From NCBI GenBank assembly GCA_030549495.1, contig JAUIRK010000003.1, positions 186,001-250,000 of the forward strand: a stretch of 64,000 nt of DNA, written 5' to 3'. The translations under genes and the position numbers were made by a program. Of this stretch, positions 28,301 through 43,300 are shown one piece after another (position 1 is the stretch's first letter; every line of letters starts with the position of its first letter). Below the pieces are notes generated by a model that had not been told where the DNA came from, made no database searches, and saw only the letters and a list, made by a program, of their open reading frames with translations. Source of the DNA: Nectonema munidae. Its lineage: Eukaryota > Nematomorpha > Nectonematoida > Nectonematidae.

Positions 28301-31300
28301 TGCTTTTTTCCAACCCAATTTATTTTCTAATATTATGCCTAACAACTGAAAAGTGTCTACAACTTCAAAGAGCAAATTATCCCATTTTAGATTTAACTGA
28401 TTATTCCTAGAAAAAAGACTTTATTTTGATCTATTTTTATTGACAAACTTTGAAGTTCATTTTGTGTATATTTTTCAAAATTTGATTCTTCAGAAGAAAA
28501 AACGACATATTTATAGTCAGATCATATGCAAAACCAAAATAGCTTAGCTTATATATTTCTTATATAATCATAGATATTTTTTAATTGATTACAATTATTA
28601 CAATTAAATCTAAAGTCAAAGGAAATTAAAACAGGTAAGCGATCGGATATATGAAAATTAATATTATATGCATTATGATAACAAAATTTAATGGAATAAG
28701 TGTAAGACTGCAGAAACTAGTGTATTTGGAAATTGAAGGCTTGAAGCTGTGGGATAACCATGTATTTAAAAAGGATTTAACAAACAAATTATTTTAAACT
28801 TTCAACAAAATACTCATTTTATAATCATTAATATAACTGACCATGAACTCTTCAAATTTTTGTAAAAAGAAAGAATATCATAAAGATCATTAGAAGGTCT
28901 ACGATATAACATATTCAAATAGTATTCTAGAAGAGAATACGAAAAGAGCTCTCGTAAAGACTTCAAAGAATTTACTTTTTCATAATTATCGCATACAGAA
29001 ATTTCAGGTCGTTATAAACAAAGAAAGCTCAACGATGGAGGCAGACCAACTATCGACAGTAGCGATCAACACTAAAAGTTTAAGCAAAGTTTCTTACAAA
29101 CAGATTACATGTGGTAAAGTATTGTTATGGGAAGAAAATAAAATATAAATTAGACATTTTTATAAAACATATGAACAATAATTTAAATACCAGGCACAAT
29201 GCCAACAAATTGAGTGCTTAAAAGAATACCAATGAAGAAAAGACTAAACGCGGAAAAATGACCGAAAATATTTAAAGTCTCCAGTTAGATAATAATTAGT
29301 CAACTTAGTAAGTTAGACGGACATTTAGTTCGTAAATTGTTTTGTTAATCACTTAGTTAGCTAGTTAAATGAACAAGTAAAGTAAGCATTCTTTTTTCCA
29401 TAAATTATTTTAATATAACGTCAATTTATTGTTTGATAAAATTTTTTTTATAAGTTTTGAAATATTTTTCGAGTATTGTTAATGTAAATTCAAAATTGGT
29501 ATAATTTATTTAAGATTTTTCCTGGAAAAGAAAACAAAGTATTTTCGTATGCGTCGCCAAAAATTAAAAGAAAAATGCATACTTTGAAGAACCGTGAATC
29601 GATGAAAGAAGCACAAATTTTAACTCTGAATGTGTAAATTTTTTTTCTTATAAAATGGTCATTTTAGAATAATTCGGTTTTGATTGAATATTTTTAACTA
29701 AGTAAGAACATTTTCCCTCCTTGATTTCTTTTCATACTTTAATTCAAACAAAAGAAAGACTCATTTTGCCACTTTGATTATAGAAAATTCCTCCACGTGT
29801 AAGTTTATGGTGAAATACTCACTTCCTGAAAGATCAATTTTTTATATTAAATTAGCTTTTAAGTATTTTTGTGCCAGAGTTCGTTGCGTAGACCAAGAAT
29901 CAATTACTTAGTTAGTAAGGTAGCTTAGTTGTAGAAACAAAGTGTGTGTTAGTGAGTCGTTGGTTTATGTATCATATATATTGTATTGTAATAATTAAAT
30001 AACACGCAATCGAAACAGTCACTGTTTAAAATATATTTCGTGCTCAATTGGTCATCTGCCGACCTCCAAATATTAAATTTATTTGTTTTAATAATGTGCT
30101 CACAAACTATATCAACTATGGAATGGCTTTATAACACCTATTGATATATTATGATTTTATTATAATCTAACTTTTATTTTTATAGGAATATATTGGATTT
30201 GATGAAAACTAAAGAAAATCATCATATCCAAAATAAGCATAATTTCACAGAGATAGATTTTGAGAAGTCCGAACGTAGCTTCAAACCAATGCCTATAATT
30301 TCTTCTATAAAAGATACTCTTTATTCTTCCAGTAACTTTACTTAAAAATATAAATCTAAGGTAACTCATCATCAACTTATGATGGATTTAGAATCTACGC
30401 CAAAATCAAAAATACGATATCCCTCTGATCTTGAGAAAGTTAAAGAAGAAACACAAAAAGAGGTATTTTTTAAATATTTTTCTTTCCAAACCAGTCCTTA
30501 ATTTCACCTCTAATAGTTGAATAAGTACAAAAATATCATTTAATAATATTTCATCAGCTATAACTATATTTAGTCACTGGAACCAATTAAATGAATCAAA
30601 AATATTAACATCCTACACATGTTTAAGTTTAATTTAATATAATTTATTAAGCAATTTCATTCAAGCGCACTATGGATTTCCTAATTAAGATGAAATCTTT
30701 TATCCAATTTAGAAGATCATAAGTAATACCAAAAGATTAGAGTTTCACAATTAGTTAGATACACAATATTAACTGGTTTGCTTTCATTCAATTCCAATGA
30801 TAATTCTTTTGAAAATTAAATTAAATTAGTAACTATGAACTTTTTAGAAAGAAAGCCATGTTCATCTTTTGATATAAGCCTATTCTCATCGAGATAAGTG
30901 AAAACTTCATCTTTGATTTTGACTTTTTGATAAATAATAACAGTTAACCGAAATAGGCTAGTGTGGAAATATATTTTTTTGCTACTTTCTTCGAAGATTG
31001 GTGTTATAGAACTTATTTCTCATGCCTCTTGAAGTTTACCTTTGGCCAAAGACTTCTACAAAATAGTTATTGGTTTTGTGATAACATTAACAGGTCTTCA
31101 AAATAGAAGAGATGAAAGATCCCCAAATCCAGTAGATTTTCATGTATCTGGATTAATGTCTTTGTTCTAGACTTCAAACATTCCTATATAAATTTAATCT
31201 AATAGCTTTATAATTTTTTTAGATTCAATTTTTTTCATAAGAAGTTTACATTTATTTTTATAAATGGATAAAAATTACTGATTGAAAGCTTCTGGTATGA

Positions 31301-34300
31301 AATTCTTTTCAATGATACGGTCATCATCATTCATTATGGTTTCTAAAGCATTAATGATTTTTATTTTTGCTATTTAGTTTGGATATTTCTTATAATGGAT
31401 TAAGTTATTTAATTGTTAGTTAGTTGCCTAGTTAACCAGTTTTATTGGCTAATTTTTGTACATATTTTATTAGTATAACAAATAAAAATATACAAAAATT
31501 TTTCTTATAAAATAGTATTGCCTTTATTTTTTGCCAACACTTTACAACGTTAATGACACATTCATTTATTCTGTAAACTATATTTAGAGGATTGTTTCAA
31601 TTCCTCTGAAATTTTCGAGAATTACTCTTTTCATAAATAATGTCAGCATTAAAATTTGCAACCCGAGATACTGGTGAAAACATCACCCAGTATCTCAGGT
31701 GCAAGTTGATGGTCCAATTTATTAGGATATACAGTAAGAATGCTTTGAAAAATCCCTTTCATATACTTTTAAATCCCTTAATACATACGTCGTTTGTAAG
31801 AGTATATGCATGTAATTAAAAATCTTAACAAAATCTTAACCCATCTTACCTCTTGAAAGATACCTTACAAGCACTTGGGAATTTTTTATTAAAGATTTTG
31901 AGTATCGGGTAGATCAGTGGTTCCCAACCTTTTTAGAGCTATGGACCACTTTTTTCTTCGTATTTTCATTTGGACCACAAAAAAAGAAATCAGTAAAAAG
32001 TCTCTTTATACTAACTATTTTCATTTATATTATAGAGATTTTAATAGTTCAATAACTTTGAAACGTAGAAGAGAAAAATAAAAAAATCAATAATAGTTGC
32101 TGCTGTTTTTTTTAAAGCTCTATTTTATTTTTTGACACTAAAAAAAGAAAAAAAACATTATTTTATCAAAAAAAAAGAAATTGTTCATTATTTAAAAAAA
32201 GTTGCATGCCTGCTTCTCTACTTTACTTAAAAAATACTCTTTATTTTTTAGCAACAGATGAAGGATGCTTTGCTTTTTGATGTTATTCAAGTTTAATTTT
32301 TTCATAGAATCATTCGTGAAAATAGCGCAACAATAATGAAAATACATAAATGTTTGGAATCAGATGATACAAAACCAAATAAAATGAAAACTTCTTTGTA
32401 TTTTCTCAAATTAGTTTTTTGTAAACTTTGCCAGACATTTAAACATGCAGTAAAAATGAAAATAAAATGTCTAGGAGATTGTATTATTTTGCTTAATTTC
32501 AAGATGCAAAGCTTACATGCATTTACCTCAATTTTGTTTTAATAAATATGTTGTGTTATGTTATATATATTTTTATGTTTATCAATATGTTAAATTTGAA
32601 GGTAATCCATTCGTTATTTCAAAAGTTATTAGAATTTTTTCTGTCAGGTCATTTTACCAGGACCGTCAAATTCTATATTGATTTTTTAAAAATAATTATT
32701 TTAAATAAATGTTTTTAATATTATTTTAAAAATTTTAAAATTCATTTGAATAAACATATAAATAAAAAGCACATATTTACTCAGATATTATTTAGTTTAT
32801 TAAATAAATAGAAATAAACATTTTTTTATATATAAATATGTTTGGAAATTACATGAAATTTATCATTTTATAGTTTTTGGAATTTTGCTGCAGTTTTGTA
32901 TGGACCACAAAAAATATCACATCGACCACTTTGGGTCCACCTGGACCACGTTGAGAACCACTGGGTTAGATGATTGTGATTATAAAATAAAACCTTGAAG
33001 AATGTGAAAAACAGAACCAAGACAAAAAAAAGTTTGATGAATTGAAAAATTTTATCAAAAAACATAATAGACTAAAACATATTCCAATGGGTAAACATTA
33101 ATTAAACAGCAAATTAAGGTAGCATGTTTTATCGCAATTTCTTACTCTTAAATATTTTCTTTGCATTTTAGCAGATCGTGAAAATATTTAATCAAGTCCA
33201 GCAGCCTCAACGCTATCTCCTGAGTAAAGGAATGATTAAATTTTTTCCTCTCGTATTTCACACTGCGGATGACAAAAGTTTTGATGCCCAAATCGATTAC
33301 ATCAACGTGTAATGTTTAGCTGAAATTTTATCTAAATCAAATGTGCTAGACATCGTCAAAATATTTCCTATTTTTTTCACCATTTCCTTTCCTATTACTT
33401 TAAGGAAAAAACATTTGACACTTTATCATGTTAACCGCTATTTTTAAGGCATTTCTCTGCCACCTCCAAAATTTCTATGTAACTTTGAATTACTTCGATT
33501 GCTTATTTTTAGAAACTCTTACTCTCAAAATAATAGTATGTGTGTTTGTATAATTGTAGCTTGTTAAAATTATAATTACATGACATTGTTCTAACTCGCT
33601 CTACAAATGATCCTTTTTATCAATAAATTTTAGCATACTACTTTTGAAACTAAATAAATTTTACACAAAAATAACTGTGATTGTTTTTTTAATATTTTTA
33701 TGTTGTAAATAATTGATCCTTTGCATAAGCTTTATTTTATTGTGTTATTTACTTTTAACTATAAATAACATTATGAAAAAAAAATACCAATTATTTGAAT
33801 ACTAACTCTCTAGTTAAAATTTTAACCGGAGCAAATATTTGGAAGTTGGCTTTTTAGATATAAAAACATGCTGGTTAAATTATAAATTTTATGTAATTTA
33901 AAAAATAACAAACGAAATATGCCAATGAAATTTAAGGGTCCCACAATTTCTATAGCACACAAATTCACAAAAATAAATGAAAACTATTTCACTAATTCAG
34001 TTTAGTTTATAGCGAACTTATTATATTTATCAATAAATTTATGTCAATTTTCGTTATCATTTAAGGTAAAGATTAGGGTACCGTATGATGTTTTAATGGA
34101 GGAGGCACAATTACGCCTCTTGTATCGAACTATGGAGAAAGTAGGCTTGTTGCGGGATCGAACCCAGTATTCTGAGTTTTCATATGTTTCGAACTAGGTA
34201 TTAAATGTTGATGCAAAGGCATATTCAACAATTCACTAAATTAAAAAACTTATTTCATTTAAAAGATAAAAACCCTTCATATTATGCTACGGATATGAAA

Positions 34301-37300
34301 AATTAAAAGAGTTCAGAAAGTTTTTACCAAAAAAAGAAAGAACTTTATTATGTTAGTTAGGTTTAACTAATAAATTAGCTAAAATCATGCTACATTGATA
34401 TGCTAATGTCGGGTAATAGTTTCAATCTTTGCACATATGACAAATGAGTTTAGGATAAGATGTTCGGAGTAGAGTCCTGTTTATGGTTTGGGTTACAGTA
34501 TAATATCATTATTTGCTTGAAAATTATAATAAATGATAAGTTGAGAAAAGGGATAAAAATCTGATCAGCAAAGAATTAGTTTTTTTCCATTAGAGATTTT
34601 AATCCATTAAGTACCAAGAAATCAGACGATATTTTAAAAAAACGGAGACGATTTATATTCAAAGTCATTGAAAAAAGCAGACGAAGATGAAATTACTTAT
34701 GTTCCCAAATGGGAACATTGGTGCTTAATGGGTTAAGTCAGAGTATTTGAGTGAATTAAAAGTGAACTCATTGGTTTTCAAAATCTACTTTATCTTTATC
34801 ACAAGCCTGGATGACTTTAAAATTTTTTAAGAGAGAATTAGTTACAAAATTGAATTACTTGACATTAATAAAATTTTTCTAGTCAAATTGACTTAAAAAC
34901 AACTGACATTTATTTTATTTGTTAGTTTAAAAAAATCTAATATTTTGAACAACACGATCAAATGTCAAAAGAACAATTTTAATGAAAATAGATTGGTGGA
35001 ATTGTGATTATGTTTTTCATGCTTCTTCCTAAAAAAAAGAATTTATTTTTTCTTACGATTAATGTTTTCGTTCAAAGATTACAAGTGTGTATTTGTTGTA
35101 TGCGTAGATATAAAATTTAAAATAGCCGTTTCACCTGTGAATTTCATTGATCATATGTTCATAAAATTAGAAAAGTTTTTGGCAAACCCTCTCACAAATC
35201 CAAAAGAGGAAAAAAATCGCTGAAATTCGAACTAGACCTTTCTCAGGTACGAAAATACTTTTTTGCTTTATTTGAACTTTAATTGTTTCATTATAAGAAA
35301 AATTTCACAATAAAACATCGAACAGAAGATGAACACGTCCTGCAAAGTGGACAAAAACCGATTTGTGATATAAATGCTGTGATCTTAGGAGAAGATGTCT
35401 GCCTAAAAAGTAATTTTTCTTTCAATTGATTTTTAATTCATGACACTTTTCTATTAAAAATTTAAAGCCAATATCAAATAATGAAAGTCTCCGTGTTTAA
35501 AATGAAACTCATGAAAATTTGCCTTTCAGGTAAATGTAAACCAAATATTGGCAATGAGAAAATAAAAAATTGAAACTGGTTATTTAATTGATCGATTATA
35601 TAACTAATTCGTTAAATAACTAATTAACTTTATTAATGACTAATTATTTAACTAACTAAATAAATACTACGCAAAATAGCAAACTAAAATCGCCTATACT
35701 ACATGCTTTGGTTCACTAATCAAAACAATGTGCTACAAGAACAGTTAACATTCGCCAATTTTCTATAAAAAAAATAGAGTTTGTAAAAAAAATGGAGATA
35801 GTTAATACTTAGTAATTAAATGAAATATTTAAATGAATCCAGACATTTCAAAATATTCCCCATATCTCATTTCTTTTAAGATCACTATTTTTTGTGTACG
35901 AAAATAGTTTAATAAAAAATTAATGGAATTTTTATTGAAAATTTGTAATCTTCCACCATGATAGCTTCAAATTTGTTGAATGATGATTGATTCCTTGGTT
36001 TAATTGATTAACTTTAAACTTGGTAGGATCGTATTTTACCCTTCTGGAACGATCCAATTCATCTTTGGTCAAGGATGTCCAACTTTTTTTTCTGATTCGC
36101 CAATTTTAATTTTAATTTTGAAAATTTTAAATAGTAAAATTTATAAGCAAGTAAAAATACAAAACTTTATTCAGACAAAATTAATAAGTGATTCTGGCTT
36201 TTATTTAAAAAAAATTGCGATATCTGTTTCAGTGTTACTTTCTGAAAATGTTATTCTCTTTGCGAATTTGTGATGTTTTTCATAGAAGAAAATAATGCAG
36301 AGCAAACTAAAAGATGAACGTACCTGGTTTAAATTTTTTATGAAGAGATGCGTTTTTAATGATTTTAACTCAAAAATTTTGAAACAAGGCATTCATATTT
36401 TATATAAGTTATATAAAAAAGAGTTTGTGAAAAGACTCGATCAAGGTGTTAATGTTAGGATAGTGAATGAAAAAAGTAAAATAAGAAATTAAGTAGCAAA
36501 ACTTTGTGCTTGCCTAAAATTATACGATTTAGGGCAGTAGGGCGCAAAATATCATTGTGCGGGCCTTGGAATGAAATTAGCCGTGGTTGCTCCCATTTTC
36601 TCCTATAGTTTCAAATGCATCAGTATTTTATGAGCAAAATATATTCATCAAAATCATTATTTCAATAATCATGTATTGATATCACATTAATTTGATCTTC
36701 AAAATATGAAGCTTGAATGATAGATGGGCCGCATGAAAGGATAACGTGGGTTGCATTTTGAAAAGCGGACCGTGGGTTGGACATACTGAGCCGGATTTAG
36801 AGATGAATGATAGCCAACATCAATACTTTTTAGCTAAACATTTTTGTAAATCCACATGGGGTCAGTGACGCTAAACGAAGATTTATTTTAAAAATGAATT
36901 GCTATTTTTAAAGCTTGTATTGGAAAATATAACCTCTAAAGCAGTGATTCTCAACCTTTTCAAGTAACGGACTTCATTATATTTTCATAATTATTTTCGA
37001 CCCACTTATAAAAATACACATGAAATTTCCTCATAAAATGGAGTGTGGCTAAATATACATTACAACCATACAAAATATATTCGCTATATTTTCCTCTGTT
37101 TTTCATTTTGTTTATTTCTTAGCTTAAACCTCTTTTTTATATCTCCTATTGTCTCTTTTTAACTGTTTTTTAATCAGTTTAGTTAACTTCAATTCTATTT
37201 TACTTCTAATGTAAGTTAAATTCATTGGAAAAATTGAAAATAAAAATTTTTATAATGTGAAGTTTGTTGTTGTTTATCTTGAATAAGGAAGTGAAATTTG

Positions 37301-40300
37301 AAATAGTGTTGAACGTTTCAATTCCTACGTAATCTTTTACATTTAGTTAATTTATATTTTTTGTTTTGATGTAATCATATGCTGAAAATGCGGATTCTCA
37401 AAGATAGGAAGTAACAAAGGGAATCAGAATCGTTTCCTTCTTGCATATGCTTGTAATAATGCACGCACAAATTCTTCCAATCTCTTTTGTGTTACATTGA
37501 ATTTTTAGCAATTCTTTTGTACTAGGGTCAATGATATCATCTTTTGTAAGGTTATCATTATCACGAATGAAATTTCAAATCCAATTTTTTACTGTGAGGT
37601 TTTTTAAACAGAAATAGCCAAGGAAAGAGTTCGGAAGAGTACCAGATGTACACAAAATTCTGTCTGCAATAATTTAAAGAAGTCTTTGTTAATCAAAACT
37701 TCTTCTAACTTTGGAAAGTTTTTTAAAGCTTTCTGTTTCCAAATTTTTTCCACAGTGACAGTTTAGTCAGAAAATCTTGAAGTCTTTTTGATGTCATAAC
37801 TTGAATCATAATTTCAAGAACTTGAATAGCCAAATTTAGTTCATTTATACGGCTAAACGTATCTGACAAATAGGATGGGAAGACTCTTCATTATATAAAG
37901 GGGCAAAATGTTCTTAAACTGAATTTTCTTTTTATTTTTAAAATAGTAAAACTTCTGACTATATTTCAAATAAACCCTAAATTCAAAATTCGTCCTCTTG
38001 AAAGACATTGAATTTCTGTGGGGTAAAGAAGACCTTCATATTCTGCTCCCATTTCATGAGAAATAGTAAAATACATGAGACATATAAATAGAGACTCACT
38101 CACCTTATCAATGGTGGAAAAGCTAAAATCCTCATAAATTATTATTTTATCTCAAATGACAGTAAAAACTGGAGCGAAGCAAATTTTATATAAATTTAGG
38201 AAGGAAAAGAAACCAATTTAGGTTAAGGTTAGGATTGCTATTTATTCCAACTTTAATTAAAAGTTGCTTTTTGTCTTAGTTATTTTTAACCGTACAAATT
38301 GACGGCTTAATAATCAGGTAAAAAACTGTAAAAAACCACTGCTTTAAAGAATTCCGAGCCAGAATGTGTAAATAGAAGCTCATTTTTTGATATAATTTTT
38401 TGTTAGATTTCGATGATAATTTGATCCGAGAGAAAACCATATCAATCTAAAATGGTCGTAAGAATGTTCCTACCAAGTGTGAAGTCAAACCCTTTTGTTG
38501 TTCAGACTAAAAAAATATTCAAATAAATTAATTACGCAAGGAATAAAAATTTGATGTCATAATAATGCAGATTACCGATACAACAATGCACATTTATCGT
38601 AAAATCAATCGATATTTCATTTAATCATCTAAAAAAAGAGTAGAAAAATTAAATTATTTAACTTTTATTGTATTTTATCACATAAACTATTTTATATTTT
38701 ATCAAAACTTGCGTGTAAAGTTTAATAAAAAGACACGATTTTTGACGTTTTCAATTCAAACAAACAAATACTCTTTTTCTATAAATATTTTGTATTGAAG
38801 ACTTTTGGTAAAGCTACAAAAATTGAAAATAAAATTTAAAATCTGTATACATTTGTATAATATTTTTCACTTGCATATTTTAAAAAAATATTTTAATATT
38901 GACAATCAAGCATCTCAGGAAAATTTTTTTATAAAAAACTTTGAAATATTATTTTCAAGTTAGCGAAATGCAAACCGTATTCCTAATCAAAAATTCTCCT
39001 GCAAATATACATTTTACAAATTTACATTTAAAATTGATTTTCTGTTTTATTTGACAACGAATTTTCCATGTTCTTGCATCAAATAATGGTTCTTCTTGCT
39101 CCATTATTTTTATTAAAAAGAGACTTTGATACATAAAGAATACAAGTTTGCGTTCTACGCGTCCAATCGAAAAATAACATTCTCCGATAAATCTTGATAC
39201 CTTTACAATACCTTCTCTTTAACTTTACAATTTCATTTAAAATAAATAGGCTTTTACTATAGTTCTATAGGGAAACGCTTGCAGAGTGATTTAACAAAAA
39301 TATTAGATTGCACTCTTTAAGCACCGAATATATATAAATTTTTTTAACGAAAGTTGGATTAACGTTCAATGCTGATTAAAATACTCTTACTCAGAGCTCA
39401 ATCACAAAGATTGATGAAGTAATTGTTTTTCTAATTCAAACTTAAAATACTACAAAATAAAGAAGGACAACATTCTGTATGTCTACTATTTTCAATTTCC
39501 AATTTTATAAGAATGTAATACTAAATCCTTATTCTGCATCGTCATCCATTTTTCTCCAAAATTTAGAATAACATTATTTCCATAATATCTATAGATTATT
39601 ATCCTCTTTGTAAAGCCAAATTCAATATCTCAAATTTGGAAAAAGATTTGTCCAGATGTTCTATGGTATGCTATTTTATTTAATAACATATAACGTTTTT
39701 TTCGATACTCATTTTTGTATATGTAATCGAGAAATACGTGTTGATTTTTGATTTAAATGGTGCGTTTTTCTCATGGTTTGAAGGAAGCATGACTACATTT
39801 TCCAATTTTTTTTGGATATTACAAATTTAATAGATTATTATTGACAAATTGCAGATCTACGAATATTGCTAGCAAAAATTTTTTTCTATGTAGAAATGAA
39901 ATCACTCATATTCCAGACTCATCATTTCTTTTTCTTTTGTGATGTAGCTATTTAAATAAAAAATATAATTATATTCTTGGTTTAGACAATAAAATATTAA
40001 AATATAATAGCAAAATACATTTATGATTTTCTTTCAATCTAACTAAGCAACCCTCTTCACTAATACATAAGTTTTCTTGTAAATTAAACAAGCCTCTCGG
40101 GTGCATTAATCTAAAACCAGTTAAGATTACAACAATTGATCCAAAATCACAAATAACACGATAAAAATAAGTAAATCGCAGTAGAACTGAAAATGTTTCG
40201 TAAATGAGCTGATTAGTGATTGAATTAGATAGTATATTAATTTTAGTTCAATTCGTTTTCTATATACAAGCGTCAATATTTTAAATCATCTGAGCAGTAA

Positions 40301-43300
40301 ATGTAAAGAAATAGAATACTTTATAGTGAATAGCATTTGCTGTCAACAAGATAAAACTATTACTTTCACTCAAAACCTTTTTCTTTATTTGATCTTTACA
40401 CTGATAATGATAAACTCAAAAGCGTTTTAAAGATATTGCAACTATTGACTTAGAGTAAGGAACTCATAATAATTCCGGGGATAGAGACTGATTTCATCCT
40501 GAAGATTTATTGATTCTCACAAAGGATTATTATCAATTTTTATAGGATTAATAAAAAACATTTCATTAGCATTCAGATTTCCGTTCAAAATGATAAAATT
40601 CAATATACATTTACAGTAGAATGCGAGGTTAAGACAAAGTTTATTCGCAAATACACATTTCTGCATTATGATTTCTTTTTCAGCTTAAACTTTCAAATTC
40701 ACCAACTCTGCAAAATTTTTTAACAAATAAAAAGAAAAATGTAAACAAGAAAAAATTTCTTTCAATTCAGCAAAGATCACATGTAATGGAAAAAGCACAT
40801 TTATTCACCAGGTAAAAAGATTTTTTAACATTCACTCTTTGTCATAACTTTGGAAATCTTAAATATGTTAATTTTAAAGTTTTCATCTTAAAATTTGTCT
40901 ACTCTATTTTTCTAACTTTAAAAACAAGTCTAAGAAAATCGTTCAAAATACCATGAAGAATATTTGCAAAGAAAGAATTTTGATTATGATTTAGTCAACT
41001 CTTTTCTTTTGTAGAGATGTGTCGTCAACTAAGTGTGGATTGAGTGGAGTAGATTGTAGTTAAAATAACAATTTGGATATGTATATCATGGATCAAAAGT
41101 TTGAGTATTATTTCTTTTTCCAACTAATTAAAAAAATTTCTCTTAGATCTTTTTTCTAAAAAGGACTTTATTGAAAATAAACTAGAATAAAAAATTTAAC
41201 CAGAAAACGAAATTTTGGAAGTATATATAACAAAAATAGACAAATTTACTTTTAATTAAATTTTAACTTAATTTGATTAACTTTATTATTTTTTAGTGAA
41301 TAAAAAAATTGATATTCAATTTCACAAAAATGGAAAAATAAAATATAATGCTCAAAGCAAAATAGAAACAATTTAAATATTTCAATATCCTTGTTTTAAA
41401 AATCTTATGTAAATTATGAAAGATCATTTAAAAACAATCATCAAGTGTTTAGACCACAGTGATTTCATTCCAAAGGTCTTGGTTTCGATTTTTGACGTAA
41501 TCGAAGTAGAATTTCTTCGTTTGACGTCAGGAATGGCATCTGTCCAAGAAATACACCTTTTTCGGAATAAAAATTTCTACAAAATTTGTGCATGCGTGTG
41601 TTCGCGAACAAAGGACGTTAAGCGAAGCCTTATTTACTGACCAAGGAATTAAACAAAGCAAATGTGTTTTTTTGATACATTAACACTCACCAAATAAATG
41701 TAATTAATGAACTTTTCCTACACATAACCCTAATTAAGTTTTTATTCAGTCTGTTACAATCACCCCTCTCCTTTCCCCTCTCCGAAATATTCTGATCAAA
41801 TTAAAAACTCTTATGTGCCACCACCCAATAAATATTCTTTTAACTTGTTTTTTGAACTAGCAGTTATGAAAATTAATTTATTTGAAAGATTTAACGGAAC
41901 TTTTGGATGAAAATTTTGGAATATTAGTTATTTTTCATATTTAATTATTTTTCACATTTTTAATAAATATTTAATTCATTAAGATAAAGCAAGCTAATAA
42001 TATTTTTTTTTTCAATGCAGTGCAAAAACAAAGAAACCAAAATCCCTTATGAAATTTTGTGGGAGATTAAAAAAAACGTCGGTTCAAAAGCTTCTGTATC
42101 CTGTTATGATAAAAAATCATTTTCAAAACTCGATCTCACAAGGAAAATCTAAATTTGAGTATCCCATGAGTCTTAACTTTGGAATGAGTATGAATTGTTT
42201 TAATTTTCCGTATGATAATTTTTTTAATTTGCATAAATTTATTCAACAGAAATATTTTATTCGAATGAAAAAATTCAGAATATTGAAGAGAGCCACACGT
42301 CAAGAAGAGTCATTGGCCACGCTTATAAGGTTTGCGTTTGAATACACATATCATACATCAGCTATGAAATGACAAATGTTTCTAAAAAGTTCTTCTGAAT
42401 AAAATTTTGATCACTTATAACTATATAAATAAAAGCTTTTAAATTTTTTTGCATTTTTGTCACCAGCATTAAATACTTGTAATGAACAGATATAAGAAAT
42501 AGAAATCTTTCTCAACTTTGCGCCTGTGAAAGTGATAAATCTGTTTATTTCACAGAAGCACTCAGGTCAACTGGCGAACACATTAAAAGTGGAAAAGAGT
42601 AATCCGGAAAAAGTTTCTATTGAAAAGCGTAATCGACCCTTTATCTCTTCAATGCTCGTAACTTGCGATATTGGCACGTAAGAAAGCAAAACTATTCGTC
42701 TAATTTCATTTTTTTATTGGAATTGTAGTTTGTTCATCAGATTCTTTAATAAACGTGACAAATTCTTATAATAATAGCTAAAAGTATTCTCACTGATATT
42801 TAAGTCTATCCTTAAATTAATATGTAATTCCCACAAAATTAAAATCAACAATAAATTTTATAAAATCAATCAGTTAGATATTTAGTATTTATATTTTTGT
42901 TTTAATAAACTGAATAACATATAATTGATAACTAAATCTAAATATATTGACTAACTAAATACAATCGATTAAAAATGTTAAGATAAACTAAGGATCTTAT
43001 CTATAGCACTTTTTCTATACAGTCATACCTTCTTTAATTAAAGAAGATTTAAATTAAATACCTCAAACGAATAATGTCTATGTGTTCTTTATGCTTGTAT
43101 TTTATCAGTCTTTTTGTACTTTTGAATTGTAATCACAAGACTTGTTTTATAACAAATCTTGTATAAGTAGATTTTTTCACTAATTTGGACCTTAGCTAGA
43201 CCTACTTTGTCTCCTTTGAATTGTATTTTAGTGTTTTAAATTCCTTTTCGATCCCATTTTTGCTTTTTCATCTTTATTTTATCTTTTTTCGATTCTCTTT

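Noticed and set aside
30343-30345. Idea that TAA is a sense codon in this organism
   Set aside because: The other candidate exons contain no in-frame TAA and several candidate termini use TAA or TGA normally.
36004-36273. 89-codon plus-strand ORF
   Set aside because: Overlaps the end of the hAT-like element at 36070 and is hydrophobic low-complexity sequence.
36286-36475. Open segment with AG/GT edges
   Set aside because: Would be phase 0 to 1, which does not fit exon 35298 (phase 1 out), and it lies inside a hAT-like element.
41416-41640. 74-codon plus-strand ORF
   Set aside because: No acceptor/donor pair in phase with neighbours, and exon 42021 is reachable without it.
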